In this document: piece by piece, positions 35,428 to 45,703 of the stretch
Numbering within the stretch: position 1 is the first letter of the stretch
Layout of the letters: each line of letters starts with the position of its first letter
Source: an uncultured Granulosicoccaceae bacterium
GTDB taxonomy: Bacteria > Pseudomonadota > Gammaproteobacteria > Granulosicoccales > Granulosicoccaceae
NCBI GenBank assembly: GCA_937958675.1
Contig: CALGND010000009.1
Location: forward strand, 1-64,000
Length of the DNA stretch: 64,000 nt
Reading direction: 5' to 3'
Made by a program: the position numbers and the translations under genes
The notes under the pieces: model-generated
Seen by the model: only the letters and a program-made list of their open reading frames with translations
What the model was told of the DNA's origin: nothing
Database searches by the model: none

Positions 35428-37383
35428 TCAGAATGCCCAGCTACCCAAAGAATAGAAGTCGAAACCCGCACTACGACCACCAAGGCAATTTGCCAAAAAA
35501 TCTTCAGTTTCACGATATATTTTCAACTGGTTTTTCCAATGGTTAAAACCGTGGCCCTCACCTTTTATCGGGATGTACTTTACTTGCTTACCATATTTTT
35601 TAAGCTCTCTGACCATTCGTTCTGATTGATCAATATTGACTCGAGGGTCGTTTTCACCGTGAATGATTAGTATGGGATTTTTTACATTTTTAGCAAAATT
35701 AAGAGGCGAGCGCTTATCCATGTCGGCACGATCCGCAGGGTTTGCAGGGTCGCCTACTACCCTGTGCCACAGATGCATTGAGTTGCGCCAATATGGAGGT
35801 ACGTTCTCGAGCAAGCTGGCAAGGTCCGCTACTCCAACTATATTAACACCACATGCAAACCGGTCAGGCGTTTTGGTCATTCCTACCAACGTTGCATAAC
35901 CGCCATAGCTACGTCCCATAATTGCGATTCTATCCGGATCGCTAATACCTTCATCTATTGCCCAATCAATCGTGTCGATTAAATCATCATGCATTTTTCC
36001 GGCAAACTCCCTTGTAGAAGCCATCATAAACTGCTTGCCATACCCAATAGATCCACGGTAATTAATTGATAGCACCGCATAACCGCGGTTATTAAGAAAC
36101 TGCGTCGCAGTATCGTATCGCCACGTATCCCTTGCCCAAGGACCACCATGCACTAGCAAAACAGTGGGCAGATTATTTTTTTCAGGCGCGCCATTAGGAA
36201 GCGATAAGTATCCTTCCAATGGCAAACCATCTCGAGCTTCTACCTTTATAGGTTGCTTATTGGTTAACCTATCAGAATATTTTTGCATGGCGCCATTACC
36301 TAACAAACGCGACTCACCTGTTTTTAAGTCGTAGTAATAGAAGCTAGCACCCTTACTATTATAACGAGCGAGCGTTATTGCATCCTCTGCCCTCGTCATA
36401 CTCATCAGATTCATACCATGCTTGCCATACTCAATAAACGGAGCCAGTGCATTTTTGAACGCTTCGTCAAAAAACTCAACTTGAGGATAATCACCTTGAA
36501 CAGAAACAAACAAAAGCCGACTGTCTTTTGAACTCAGCGTAGCCCACCCTAAATCATAATCTTCGTCGGCAAACAGAACTTTTTGTTCGCCAGAATTTAA
36601 ATCAAGCTTCACCAGTTGATGTTTATCCGAGTCGTGATTAGTACTAAGATAAAGTGCATCGCCTGAAGCATCAAAATCAATGGGAAAGACTGAATCAAAC
36701 TGATCGAATTCAAGCACGCTATTCCATTGGCCTGTAGGTGTACTGATTTGTAGCTGTCTCTGTTCCTCATCTCTAAACACTCGAGCTTTTACATTACCTA
36801 AGTCATCTAGTAATAATTTTTCAACGCCACCATTATTCTCAAATATCAGCCTCAGTTGCCCAGATGGCAAATCAAGTTCATAAAGATCAAATATTTCTTT
36901 ATTACGACTATTATGCATGACATAAATGGTTGAACTGTCTTTACGTGGCACACGAGCAACGAACGACTTGGTCGCCTCAAAGGGTGTTAAGTCACGCCGC
37001 GTCAATGTTGGATCATCTACATTGACGGCAAATACGTGATAGTTCTCACGTCCATCGGCATCCACATGAAACAAAACATGTTTGCTATCGGCTGCCCAGA
37101 AAGGTTCCGGAGCATTACGCTTAAAACGCAAAACTCGTGTCTTCGTTTTACCCGATAAATCTTTAATGAATATGGCAGCCCGCAGATTCGCAACGCCTTG
37201 ATACACCATAAAGGCACCGTCTGGCGACAGCCTGTAATTATCATTATAAGATCCGTTAGCAACAAAGTTACGTACAGGCATTAGAGGCGGCAGTGTGCTG
37301 TCTATTAACGATGGGTGCGACGGAGACACTTGGCAAGCAACACTAAATAGCACAGCAAACAAACCGAAAATCTTACGCAACAC
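35428..37383 (-). CDS. Exported S9 family peptidase (prolyl oligopeptidase-like)
   Basis: A 651-residue peptidase with an N-terminal export signal (LRKIFGLFAVLFSVAC; the Cys suggests a lipoprotein, although Ser at -3 is atypical). A beta-propeller follows at about 50-390, with SPDGAFMVYQG and AADSKHVLFHVDADG blades. The alpha/beta hydrolase at about 400-640 has HGGPWARDTWRYD, nucleophile MGRSYGGYATLVG, Asp in GENDPRVNIDQSE and His in KGEGHGFNHWKNQL. The GTG at 37383 is preferred, with GGAG 7 bases upstream; a TTG nine codons earlier has no site. Predicted to cleave short peptides in the periplasm. The permease gene follows closely. Confidence 0.88.
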   Translation of the reverse strand: MLRKIFGLFAVLFSVACQVSPSHPSLIDSTLPPLMPVRNFVANGSYNDNYRLSPDGAFMVYQGVANLRAAIFIKDLSGKTKTRVLRFKRNAPEPFWAADSKHVLFHVDADGRENYHVFAVNVDDPTLTRRDLTPFEATKSFVARVPRKDSSTIYVMHNSRNKEIFDLYELDLPSGQLRLIFENNGGVEKLLLDDLGNVKARVFRDEEQRQLQISTPTGQWNSVLEFDQFDSVFPIDFDASGDALYLSTNHDSDKHQLVKLDLNSGEQKVLFADEDYDLGWATLSSKDSRLLFVSVQGDYPQVEFFDEAFKNALAPFIEYGKHGMNLMSMTRAEDAITLARYNSKGASFYYYDLKTGESRLLGNGAMQKYSDRLTNKQPIKVEARDGLPLEGYLSLPNGAPEKNNLPTVLLVHGGPWARDTWRYDTATQFLNNRGYAVLSINYRGSIGYGKQFMMASTREFAGKMHDDLIDTIDWAIDEGISDPDRIAIMGRSYGGYATLVGMTKTPDRFACGVNIVGVADLASLLENVPPYWRNSMHLWHRVVGDPANPADRADMDKRSPLNFAKNVKNPILIIHGENDPRVNIDQSERMVRELKKYGKQVKYIPIKGEGHGFNHWKNQLKIYRETEDFLANCLGGRSAGFDFYSLGSWAF

Positions 37384-37473
37384 GGGTTCTCCACGGGAGT
37401 AAAGCGACAAGTGAAACTAGCACACTTGCTCACTAGCCGCTACCGGAGTAGGATCGACGCAGAGAGGCACGAT

Positions 37474-37746
37474 ATGAAGACTCCTTTAAAGCTACTGCAA
37501 ACCACCAGCCGATCGATTTTTCTGTCGATATTTTGGGCTGCTATCTTGTCAACAGCTAGCTACGCCTTCGACGAACCCAGCGAAACAGATTGCCAATGCC
37601 GCGCTCCGGGCGGTGATATGAAAAACTTGGGCACTGTGGAGTGCGTGAATATCACTGGAAGGCAGTACTTAGTCCGCTGTGAGATGTCAATGAACACACC
37701 CTATTGGAACAAACTGGATGATGTAGAGGGTTGCCCCCTTACGTAA
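37474..37746 (+). CDS. Small exported cysteine-rich protein
   Basis: 90 residues from an ATG with a strong AGAGAGG seven bases upstream. Residues 1-31 are a signal peptide (SIFLSIFWAAILSTASYA, cleavage after SYA). The mature part of about 59 residues has five cysteines (DCQCRAPGG, GTVECVNITG, YLVRCEMS, VEGCPLT) and the aromatic NTPYWNKLDD. I do not recognise a family. Its location in the periplasm is likely. It is divergent from the S9 peptidase and convergent with isocitrate lyase. Confidence 0.6.
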   Translation: MKTPLKLLQTTSRSIFLSIFWAAILSTASYAFDEPSETDCQCRAPGGDMKNLGTVECVNITGRQYLVRCEMSMNTPYWNKLDDVEGCPLT

Positions 37747-37814
37747 CGGTTTCAATCTAACGATATCAACTTAAGAATATCGAACCAACTTTAGCTTAGA
37801 CAATGCGGCAAACC

Positions 37815-37846
37815 AAAAAAAACGGCGCAAATTACTTCGCGCCGCC
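37815..37846 (-). terminator. Intrinsic terminator of aceA
   Basis: On the minus strand a CGGCGC/GCGCCG stem (37844-37823) with a 10-base loop is followed by eight T residues. It lies 50 bases past the aceA stop. Confidence 0.8.
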
Positions 37847-37895
37847 TTCATATCATTTAACAGCGTAATTAACTACGCTCACAATACACAAAAAA

Positions 37896-39494
37896 TTAGT
37901 CGAACTGATTCATTGTGTTGTCTTCACCAGAGGCTTTCAGCGCCTGCCCGCCAGAGAAGTATTCTTTGTGATCATCACCAATATTTGAACCCGACATATC
38001 CTGGTGCTTAACACAAGCCAAGCCTTGACGAATCTCTTGACGCTGAACATCGCGAACATAAGCCAACATGCCTTCGTCTCCGAAGTAATTCTTAGCTAGG
38101 TTATCTGTAGACAATGCCGCTGTATGGTACGTAGGCAATGTGATCAGGTGATGGAAAATACCTGCACGTGCTGAACCATCACGTTGGAACGCTTGTATTT
38201 TTTCATCCGCTTCAGCTGAGAGATCAGTGTCGTCGTAGCTAACGTTCATTAGATCATCACGATTGTAGGCAGATACATCTTTACCTGCTTCAGACCATGC
38301 ATCAAATACTTGTTGGCGAAAATTAAGTGTCCAGTTAAAAGAAGGGCTGTTGTTGTACACCAACTTTGCATTGGGGACAACCTCACGAATCCGGTCAACC
38401 ATCTCGGCAATTTGCCCAACGTGAGGCTTTTCGGTTTCGATCCAAAGCAAATCAGCACCGTTTTGCAATGATGTGATGCAATCAAGTACACAACGATCAA
38501 CACCACTGCCTTTCTTGAACTGAACCAATCCATTTGGCAAACGAGCTGGCTTAATCATCTTGTTACCTTGCTGGAGTATCACTTCACCAGACCGAAGGCC
38601 ATCAGCTGAAGTGACTTCTTCGCCGTCGATAAAAGCATTGTATTGATCTTCGATATCACCAGGTGTCATTGACACTGGGATCTTTTGCGTTAGCCCTGCT
38701 CCTAGTGAGTCAGTACGCGCAACGATAACACCATCGTCCACACCCAGCTCAAGGAAGGCATAACGAAGCGCATTGATTTTTGCAAGAAACTCTGCATGAG
38801 GGACGGTCACCTTGCCGTCTTGGTGTCCACATTGCTTAACATCAGATACTTGATTTTCGATCTGAAGGGCGCAAGCACCTGCCATGATCATTTTCTTGGC
38901 TAACAAGTAAGTCGCTTCTTCGTTACCAAAACCTGCGTCAATGTCAGCAATGATTGGCACAACGTGTGTTTCAAAGTTGTTAATTTTATCTAGGGTCTCT
39001 TTTTCTTTTGCAGAATCTTTACCCGCACGCGCTGCATCAAGATCGGTGAATAAGTGTTGAAGTTCACGTGCGTCAGCTTGGCGTAGAAACGTGTATAGCT
39101 CTTCGATGAGAGCCGGTACCGATGTCTTCTCATGGATAGACTGATCAGGCAAGGGACCAAATTCACTACGCAATGCAGCGATCATCCAACCCGATAGGTA
39201 TAGGTATCGGCCTTTAGTCGATTCAAAATGCTTCTTGATTGAAATCATTTTTTGTTGAGCAATAAAACCATGCCATACACCTAGAGATTGCGTGTATTGA
39301 GCGGGGTCAGCATCGTATGCGGCCATGTCAGCGCGCATGATTGCGGCTGTGTATTTTGCGATATCCAGGCCAGTGTGGAACTGGTTCTGAAGCTTCATAC
39401 GCGTGACGATTTCAGGTTGAATAGCATTCCAGCTGCTACCCGCCTGCTTAATCACTTTTCCTGCGTTAGCAGTGAGATCTGAATACTGAGACAT
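37896..39494 (-). CDS. aceA: Isocitrate lyase
   Basis: Cleaves isocitrate to glyoxylate and succinate, the first step of the glyoxylate shunt. 532 residues, matching the longer Pseudomonas-type enzyme rather than the 434-residue E. coli form. The catalytic cysteine motif is VKQCGHQDGK near residue 215. DADPAQYTQ precedes GFIAQQKMISIKKHF, and the substrate region VARTDSLGAGL is near 260, followed by NNSPSFNWTLNF near 385. The AGGA ribosome site precedes the ATG by about 6 bases. It is monocistronic, with its own terminator. Malate synthase is not in the window. Confidence 0.96.
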   Translation of the reverse strand: MSQYSDLTANAGKVIKQAGSSWNAIQPEIVTRMKLQNQFHTGLDIAKYTAAIMRADMAAYDADPAQYTQSLGVWHGFIAQQKMISIKKHFESTKGRYLYLSGWMIAALRSEFGPLPDQSIHEKTSVPALIEELYTFLRQADARELQHLFTDLDAARAGKDSAKEKETLDKINNFETHVVPIIADIDAGFGNEEATYLLAKKMIMAGACALQIENQVSDVKQCGHQDGKVTVPHAEFLAKINALRYAFLELGVDDGVIVARTDSLGAGLTQKIPVSMTPGDIEDQYNAFIDGEEVTSADGLRSGEVILQQGNKMIKPARLPNGLVQFKKGSGVDRCVLDCITSLQNGADLLWIETEKPHVGQIAEMVDRIREVVPNAKLVYNNSPSFNWTLNFRQQVFDAWSEAGKDVSAYNRDDLMNVSYDDTDLSAEADEKIQAFQRDGSARAGIFHHLITLPTYHTAALSTDNLAKNYFGDEGMLAYVRDVQRQEIRQGLACVKHQDMSGSNIGDDHKEYFSGGQALKASGEDNTMNQFD

Positions 39495-39671
39495 GATTTT
39501 CCTATTTTGTAGACGTGTTAAGTGTTATTTGTGCCGCATTTTTTATCCAGCAACAAAGCGGTGGTTACCTCTGCGCATCCGAGATGCCTCCCCTACTAAA
39601 CGGCCGATTCTTAAGGTTATAGCGGTCTAGAGAGGTACATTTAAACCAATACTGTGTGAATTTGATAAACA

Positions 39672-39698
39672 CCTTGGTCTTCATTTTGTTAACCAAGG
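39672..39698 (-). terminator. Possible weak terminator after pntB
   Basis: CCTTGGT and ACCAAGG form a 7-bp stem with a 13-base loop, 27 bases past the pntB stop. Only short T runs follow on the minus strand, so it is a weak candidate. Confidence 0.35.
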
Positions 39699-39724
39699 CG
39701 CATTTCATCTGGATATAGCTCTTT

Positions 39725-41104
39725 TTAAGTAATCTTTGCTAACAAAGCGTCAAGCGATGTTTTTGCGTCGCCATAAAACATACGAGTGTTTTCCTTGAAA
39801 AACAGTGGGTTTTCAATACCCGAGTAGCCCGTGCCTTGGCCGCGCTTGGATACAAACACCTGCTTGGCTTTCCAGACTTCCAACACAGGCATACCAGCAA
39901 TTGGTGAGTTCGGATCTTCTTGTGCTGCTGGATTAACGATATCGTTAGATCCGATAACAATGACAACATCGGTTTCCGGCAGATCATCGTTGATCTCGTC
40001 CATTTCCAGCACAATGTCGTAAGGCACTTTGGCTTCAGCAAGTAAAACATTCATATGACCAGGTAATCTGCCAGCAACAGGATGAATACCAAAGCGTACG
40101 TTTTTACCTTTAGCTCGCAAGCGCCGTGTTAGCTCAGATACAGACTGCTGAGCTTGCGCAACCGCCATTCCATATCCCGGTACGATAACCACGCTATCAG
40201 CATCTTCCAGTGATGCTGCAACTCCATCGGCATCGATGGCGATTTGCTCACCTTCAATCGCAAGTTGCTCACCACTAGGGCCGCCAAAGCCACCCAGAAT
40301 GACAGATAGAAATTGCCGATTCATTGCCTTGCACATGATGTAGGACAAAATAGCACCAGATGAACCCACCAAAGCACCTACGACGATTAACAAATCGTTG
40401 CCTAACAAAAAGCCTGTTGCCGCTGCGGCCCAACCCGAATACGAGTTAAGCATCGACACAACCACCGGCATATCAGCGCCTCCAATTGCCAAGACTAGAT
40501 GCGCGCCCAACACAAACGCAAGCAATGTCATTAGATAAAGCGTCCAGCTACCTGCGTGGTTCATATACATCACCAATAAACCGATACAAGCTGCAACGAT
40601 AAGAAGATTCCACACATGACGACCAGGCAGTATCAATGCAGAGCCGCCGACTTTACCGGCAAGCTTTGCATAGGCAACAATAGAACCTGTAAATGTTATC
40701 GCACCGATAAACACACCAATGAATACTTCTATCTCATGAATGACAACTTCTGCCGGAATTAAATTGGCTGGAGGGCTGAGATCAGAATTAATACCGATAA
40801 ATACAGCGGCCAAACCGACAAAGGAATGTAACGCAGCCACGAGTTGCGGCATGCCTGTCATTTCAACACGATTGGCTACGACAACACCCACTATCGCGCC
40901 AATGATCAATGTAATTATTAGTACCGGGCCAATGCTGACACCGGCACCGAATACAGTGGCTAACACGGCGATAGCCATACCTACGATGCCATACCATACG
41001 CCGCGCTTAGCACTCTCTTGGTCGGACAAGCCGCCAAGTGACAAGATAAATAACACAGCAGCCGTGATGTAGGCTGCGACTTGGAGTTCGTAAGTTAATG
41101 TCAT
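39725..41104 (-). CDS. pntB: NAD(P) transhydrogenase subunit beta
   Basis: The 459-residue membrane subunit with the NADP-binding domain III. The first 270 residues contain about nine hydrophobic helices ([20 protein letters not shown] is a hallmark). Domain III shows [40 protein letters not shown] and [20 protein letters not shown], the NADP-binding segments. With PntA it couples proton entry to hydride transfer from NADH to NADP+, giving NADPH. GGGGA precedes the ATG. It is 14 bases downstream of pntA. Confidence 0.96.
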   Translation of the reverse strand: MTLTYELQVAAYITAAVLFILSLGGLSDQESAKRGVWYGIVGMAIAVLATVFGAGVSIGPVLIITLIIGAIVGVVVANRVEMTGMPQLVAALHSFVGLAAVFIGINSDLSPPANLIPAEVVIHEIEVFIGVFIGAITFTGSIVAYAKLAGKVGGSALILPGRHVWNLLIVAACIGLLVMYMNHAGSWTLYLMTLLAFVLGAHLVLAIGGADMPVVVSMLNSYSGWAAAATGFLLGNDLLIVVGALVGSSGAILSYIMCKAMNRQFLSVILGGFGGPSGEQLAIEGEQIAIDADGVAASLEDADSVVIVPGYGMAVAQAQQSVSELTRRLRAKGKNVRFGIHPVAGRLPGHMNVLLAEAKVPYDIVLEMDEINDDLPETDVVIVIGSNDIVNPAAQEDPNSPIAGMPVLEVWKAKQVFVSKRGQGTGYSGIENPLFFKENTRMFYGDAKTSLDALLAKIT

Positions 41105-41118
41105 CTATACGTCCCCAA

Positions 41119-42681
41119 TTAAGATTTTTGAAACATCTGCAGCATTCGCCGCGTGACCATAAAACCACCGACAACATTAATACTAGCGATAAGTACTGAA
41201 ATACCGGCCAACAAGGTCACTACCCCGTTGCCCGAATCGAGCTGCAGCAATGCCCCTAGTATGATGATGCCCGAGATTGCATTGGTAACGGCCATCAGTG
41301 GTGTATGCAAGGCATGGCTTACGTTCCAAATAACTTGAAAGCCAATAAAGACAGCCAAAACAAACACGATAAAATGCTGCATAAAGCTTGCAGGGGCGTA
41401 GTTTCCTAATAGCCACATGAATGCAGCGCCAACGCAGAGTAATCCGATTTGACGCCAGCCGGCTTTTTTAGCGGCAAGCGCTTCCGCAGCCGCGATTTCT
41501 TCCGGTGTTTGTTCGGGTACTTTAGCAGCCGTCTGTTTTGCGATGGCCGCTACTTTAGGCGGCGGCGGCGGGAATGTAATTTCCCCTGCATGACTTGCAG
41601 TAGCACCACGTATAACATCATCTTCCATATTGTGATTGATCTGGCCGTCTTTTTCAGGCGTGAGATCAGCCAACATATGGGCAATATTAGTTGAATAGAG
41701 TTCGGATGATTGCGCAGCCATTCGGCTCGGAAAATCGGTATAACCGATTACTGTTACGCCGTTATCGCTAACTATCTTTTTATCCATCTGCGTTAGATCA
41801 CAATTGCCACCACGCTCTGCTGCAAGATCGACAATGACAGAGCCAGGCTTCATAAGCTTGACCATGTCTTCTAACCATAGCTTGGGAGCATCGCGCCCGG
41901 GAATGAGTGCTGTGGTGATGACAATATCCACTTCTGGCGCCTGTTCTCTAAAACAAGCCAGCTGCTTCTCACGAAACTCTGGGCTTGACGGCGCAGCATA
42001 GCCGCCATCACCCGCACCGTCTTCGTTGAAATCTAGAAACAAAAATTCAGCGCCCATCGATTCGATCTGTTCTGCTACTTCTGGGCGAACATCAAACGCT
42101 CGAACAATTGCACCAAGAGATTGTGCTGTGCCAATGGCAGACAAACCTGCTACACCAGCGCCAATCACCAATACCTTCGCCGGTGGCACTTTACCCGCGG
42201 CAGTTATTTGCCCGGTAAAGAAACGACCAAAATTATTACCCGCTTCGATTACCGCTCGGTAGCCTGCGATATTTGCCATCGACGATAATGCATCCATTTT
42301 TTGTGCTCGCGATATCCGCGGCACCATATCCATTGCAAGCAACGTTGCTTTGCTTGAATTAGTGTCAGCCAGCAGTGCTTCGTTTTGAGCAGGGTAGAAA
42401 AATGAAATGAGGGTTTTGCTTTGATCCAGCAGCCCAATCTCATTTGCCTCCGGCGGGCGGACCTTAGTGATCACGTCGGCTGCTTTCCACAAAGCATCAG
42501 CATCCGCTACTACTTCAACACCAGCCTCTCGATATGCATCGTCATTAAAACCTGCGGCTTTTCCCGCACCACTCTGGATTAAGCAGCTATGTCCTAGTTT
42601 TTGCAGCCTAGCCGCCGATGTAGGGGTCATCGCTACGCGGGCTTCATCTGCTGTTATTTCTTTTGGCGTACCAATTTTCAA
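41119..42681 (-). CDS. pntA: NAD(P) transhydrogenase subunit alpha
   Basis: 520 residues. The NAD-binding domain I begins [20 protein letters not shown] and has the Rossmann [20 protein letters not shown] near 165. [19 protein letters not shown] is near 315. The C-terminal part (about 400-520) adds four membrane helices, so this is the E. coli-like fused alpha subunit rather than the split PntAA/PntAB form. The TTG at 42681 is taken as start: AGGAG lies exactly 7 bases upstream and family homology begins there; the ten codons above it are unlike the family. First gene of the pntA-pntB operon. Confidence 0.95.
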   Translation of the reverse strand: MKIGTPKEITADEARVAMTPTSAARLQKLGHSCLIQSGAGKAAGFNDDAYREAGVEVVADADALWKAADVITKVRPPEANEIGLLDQSKTLISFFYPAQNEALLADTNSSKATLLAMDMVPRISRAQKMDALSSMANIAGYRAVIEAGNNFGRFFTGQITAAGKVPPAKVLVIGAGVAGLSAIGTAQSLGAIVRAFDVRPEVAEQIESMGAEFLFLDFNEDGAGDGGYAAPSSPEFREKQLACFREQAPEVDIVITTALIPGRDAPKLWLEDMVKLMKPGSVIVDLAAERGGNCDLTQMDKKIVSDNGVTVIGYTDFPSRMAAQSSELYSTNIAHMLADLTPEKDGQINHNMEDDVIRGATASHAGEITFPPPPPKVAAIAKQTAAKVPEQTPEEIAAAEALAAKKAGWRQIGLLCVGAAFMWLLGNYAPASFMQHFIVFVLAVFIGFQVIWNVSHALHTPLMAVTNAISGIIILGALLQLDSGNGVVTLLAGISVLIASINVVGGFMVTRRMLQMFQKS

Positions 42682-43069
42682 CGGTTTACTCCTAAAGACA
42701 AGGAAGGACAAGAGGCTAAATGTGCGACATATCGTAGCAGTTTAATAATAGCGCGGTCATGCTCGATTACACAGTTATAGAGTGTATTAGCGCTCAATCA
42801 CCATTATTCAGACTTACTTTGATCGCATTCTTTCGTTTCTCATAGAAGCTTCGGCTCTAACACTTAAAGCACCATGTTACGAAACAACATCCATTAAACA
42901 CTACTCAGCAAGCGCAATAGCTACAAGCTTATAAGCCATCTCTTCCTGTGCAAATTAATCAGGTAGTAAAGCAACAATGAGATTGTTAAACAGTCCACAT
43001 ACATGACAATCTTTAGGTGCGTCTGCAAGAACGCTAACAAGAACGCCTACCAGTACAACAAACATTGCG
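42682..43069. other. Intergenic stretch between pntA and galM
   Basis: 388 bases that hold the AGGAG site of pntA and presumably its promoter. I see no coding frame, no convincing hairpin terminator for galM and no recognisable operator. A near-perfect 12-base tandem (caagaacgctaa, caagaacgccta) occurs near 43025-43050. Confidence 0.5.
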
Positions 43070-44074
43070 TCAAGGCGTTGTCAGTCGATATTCGGATCGT
43101 TGGTGGTATCGCTCACCTGGGTGCAATAAAGCGCCGGCAAAGGATTCGTGGTGTACGCTGTCGGGCCAACGTTGTGGTTCTAGGCAAAGGCCAGCATGGC
43201 GCTCATACCGGCGCCCGTCCAATCCACTTACTGGCACATCCAGCTTATTACCATCGTAAAACTGAAGGCCAGGCTCTGTTGTATACACATCCATCGCCAC
43301 ACTGCCTTCGCTAGGAGCACTAGCTGTGAGTCTCGCTACCAGTGAAAGCACACGTTGCTGCGTATGCAAACAAAAGTTGTGATCAAAAATCGTCGAGCTG
43401 ATGTGTTTTTCAAGCCTTCTTGGCGCTTGAAAATCAAACACAGTGCCAGCAAGCTTAACTATCTGTCCAGTGGGTATCCCTCGTTGGTCAATGGGCAAAT
43501 AATGATCAGCAAATATCTGTAGGTCGTGATTGCTCACGTTGACAGTGCCATCAAGATTAAAATACGAATGCGGTGCTAAGTTGCACACCGTTGTGGCATC
43601 TGTAACTGCGGTGATGTCGTACACCAAGTTGGCGGGCTCGGTAATACTAATTTTACAATCAATGGCAAGATTGCCTGGATACCCCATCTCGCCGTCTTCA
43701 CACAATATATGCAAATGGACAGAGCTATCAGAGATCGACACCACATCCCAGGCTCGACACCCCGTGCCGGTATGTCCGCCGTGTAGATGTGTCACATTGT
43801 TTTCGTTACGATCTAATTGCCAAACATCCGCACCCAACGGTAAGTGACCGTCTCTGATTCTATTGGCATGACGCCCAGCAAGAATGCCGAACGATGGAGA
43901 ATGAAGCAGATAATTATCCCAGCTATCAAAACCCAATACTAATGGATGAGAAATCGACGCCAGCCGTAAATCCTGTACGACAGCGCCATAGTTGAGTATA
44001 TGTGCTGATAAATTATCATTGGCAATTCGGATGCGTTGAATGGGTTTGCCATTGAATGTTCCAAACTGCTCCAT
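43070..44074 (-). CDS. galM: Aldose 1-epimerase (galactose mutarotase)
   Basis: Interconverts alpha and beta anomers of aldoses. 334 residues. The N-terminus LSAHILNYGAVVQDLRL and LAGRHANRI segments, the catalytic acid His in CNLAPHSYFNLDG near residue 170, and the base Glu in GLCLEPQRWPDSVHH near 305 are in the expected order. No signal peptide is visible, so it is probably cytoplasmic. It lies 30 bases downstream of the semialdehyde dehydrogenase gene on the same strand, perhaps co-transcribed, although the pairing has no obvious metabolic logic. Confidence 0.9.
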   Translation of the reverse strand: MEQFGTFNGKPIQRIRIANDNLSAHILNYGAVVQDLRLASISHPLVLGFDSWDNYLLHSPSFGILAGRHANRIRDGHLPLGADVWQLDRNENNVTHLHGGHTGTGCRAWDVVSISDSSVHLHILCEDGEMGYPGNLAIDCKISITEPANLVYDITAVTDATTVCNLAPHSYFNLDGTVNVSNHDLQIFADHYLPIDQRGIPTGQIVKLAGTVFDFQAPRRLEKHISSTIFDHNFCLHTQQRVLSLVARLTASAPSEGSVAMDVYTTEPGLQFYDGNKLDVPVSGLDGRRYERHAGLCLEPQRWPDSVHHESFAGALLHPGERYHQRSEYRLTTP

Positions 44075-44104
44075 CTCTCGCTGTACCTTATATATGGATG
44101 AGCA

Positions 44105-45562
44105 CTAATTGGTGTGCTCAAGGCCACCGATGCAGGCGTATTGCGTATTCAGGTATTCATCAATGCCTCGACTACCTCCTTCAGTACCTAAGCCACTTTC
44201 CTTCATGCCGCCAAATGGCGCTTCAGGTGTAGTAATGATTCCCTCATTAATGCCGACAAGGCCATACTCTAGCTGATCGGTCATTCGAAACGCTCGACCC
44301 AAATCTGTTGTATAGCAATAACACGCCAAACCGTATTCAGAATCATTAGCCATGGCGAGCACTTCATTTTCAGATTCAAATTTGATCACTGCTGATACAG
44401 GGCCAAAGATTTCTTCCTTAGCTATACGCATATTGTGGTTCACCTGTGTAATAACGGTAGGCTCAAAAAACGAGCCGCCAAGCGAGTGCCGCTTACCACC
44501 GACAACAACCTTTGCGCCAGCACTGGTGGCATCGTTAAGAAGCTCTTCCACTTTTTCCACTGCAGCAATATCAATTAACGGGCCTTGTTGTACGCCATCA
44601 TCCGTACCATCGCCAACTTTAAGCGCGTTAACAGCAGCGTTAAATTTTTCAATAAAGCGATCATATATGCCGGCTTGAACGAAAAAGCGGTTAGTACACA
44701 CGCAGGTTTGTCCTGAGTTACGATACTTAGCGGCAATGGCACCGTTTACCGCACGCTCGATATCTGCGTCATCAAATACAATAAAAGGAGCGTTACCGCC
44801 AAGCTCCATCGACACTTTTTTAACGGTCTCAGCAGCTTGTTTTATTAGTATTTTTCCGACACCTGTTGAGCCGGTAAACGTGATTTTTTTAACGAGCGGG
44901 TTAGCGGTAATTTCGCCACCGATTTCGCTAGCAGAACCTGTGAGTATATTGATCACTCCGGCAGGCAGGCCTGCTTTGTCAGCAATCACGCCCCAAGCCA
45001 ATGCTGAGTATGGCGTTTGTGACGCAGGCTTCACAACACTGGTGCAGCCCGCGGCAATAGCAGGTCCAATTTTGCGCGCCAACATTGATGAAGGAAAATT
45101 CCATGGCGTGATCGCTGCAACCACACCAACAGGGTATCGATTAACCATGACTTTTTTATCTTTCCAAGGTGATGGAACAATCTCACCATAGATACGACGC
45201 GCCTCTTCAGCGAACCACAAAAGGTAGGCAGCGCCGATGGCAATTTCGCCCTTGGCTTCGGCTAGCGGTTTGCCTTGTTCCATGGTGAGTATTTGGGCAA
45301 GCTCTGCTTGGTTTTCCAACATCACGTCATGCATCTTGCGTAACCAAGCTGCTCGTTCATTTGCAGTGCTACGGCGAAAATCAACAAATGCAGTTTCGGC
45401 CGCTTCTATTGCTCGGCGTGTTTCTGCAGCTCCGGATTTTGGCACCTGCCCAACCACGTCTCCATTCGCGGGGTTAGTGACTTCAAAGCTTGCACCGCCG
45501 TCTGCCGCAGTCCAAGATCCACCAATAAGATTGGCCTGTTTAAAAAATTCGCCATTAGTCAT
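44105..45562 (-). CDS. gabD: NAD(P)-dependent succinate-semialdehyde dehydrogenase
   Basis: 485-residue aldehyde dehydrogenase, closest by motifs to GabD: AITPWNFPSSMLARKIGPA at the cofactor site, TGSTGVGKILIKQAAE near 225, the general base Glu in MELGGNAPFIVFDDAD, and the catalytic Cys in YRNSGQTCVCTNRFFVQ near 285, where TCVC is typical of GabD. It ends with PFGGMKESGLGTEGG. It oxidises succinate semialdehyde to succinate; related enzymes use glutarate semialdehyde or 2-oxoglutarate semialdehyde, so the substrate is probable rather than certain. No GABA transaminase is adjacent. Confidence 0.87.
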   Translation of the reverse strand: MTNGEFFKQANLIGGSWTAADGGASFEVTNPANGDVVGQVPKSGAAETRRAIEAAETAFVDFRRSTANERAAWLRKMHDVMLENQAELAQILTMEQGKPLAEAKGEIAIGAAYLLWFAEEARRIYGEIVPSPWKDKKVMVNRYPVGVVAAITPWNFPSSMLARKIGPAIAAGCTSVVKPASQTPYSALAWGVIADKAGLPAGVINILTGSASEIGGEITANPLVKKITFTGSTGVGKILIKQAAETVKKVSMELGGNAPFIVFDDADIERAVNGAIAAKYRNSGQTCVCTNRFFVQAGIYDRFIEKFNAAVNALKVGDGTDDGVQQGPLIDIAAVEKVEELLNDATSAGAKVVVGGKRHSLGGSFFEPTVITQVNHNMRIAKEEIFGPVSAVIKFESENEVLAMANDSEYGLACYCYTTDLGRAFRMTDQLEYGLVGINEGIITTPEAPFGGMKESGLGTEGGSRGIDEYLNTQYACIGGLEHTN

Positions 45563-45703
45563 AATATATCGGTCTCAACACCGTAACTTGCCTGTTAGTG
45601 ATGTATTCTACGCCGCAACACCCTAACGGGACAGCCCGAATAAGCAGTTTAACCGAGCCAGTTATAACCTGGCATTGCAGCCACACAACCACCGGAGAAT
45701 CAA

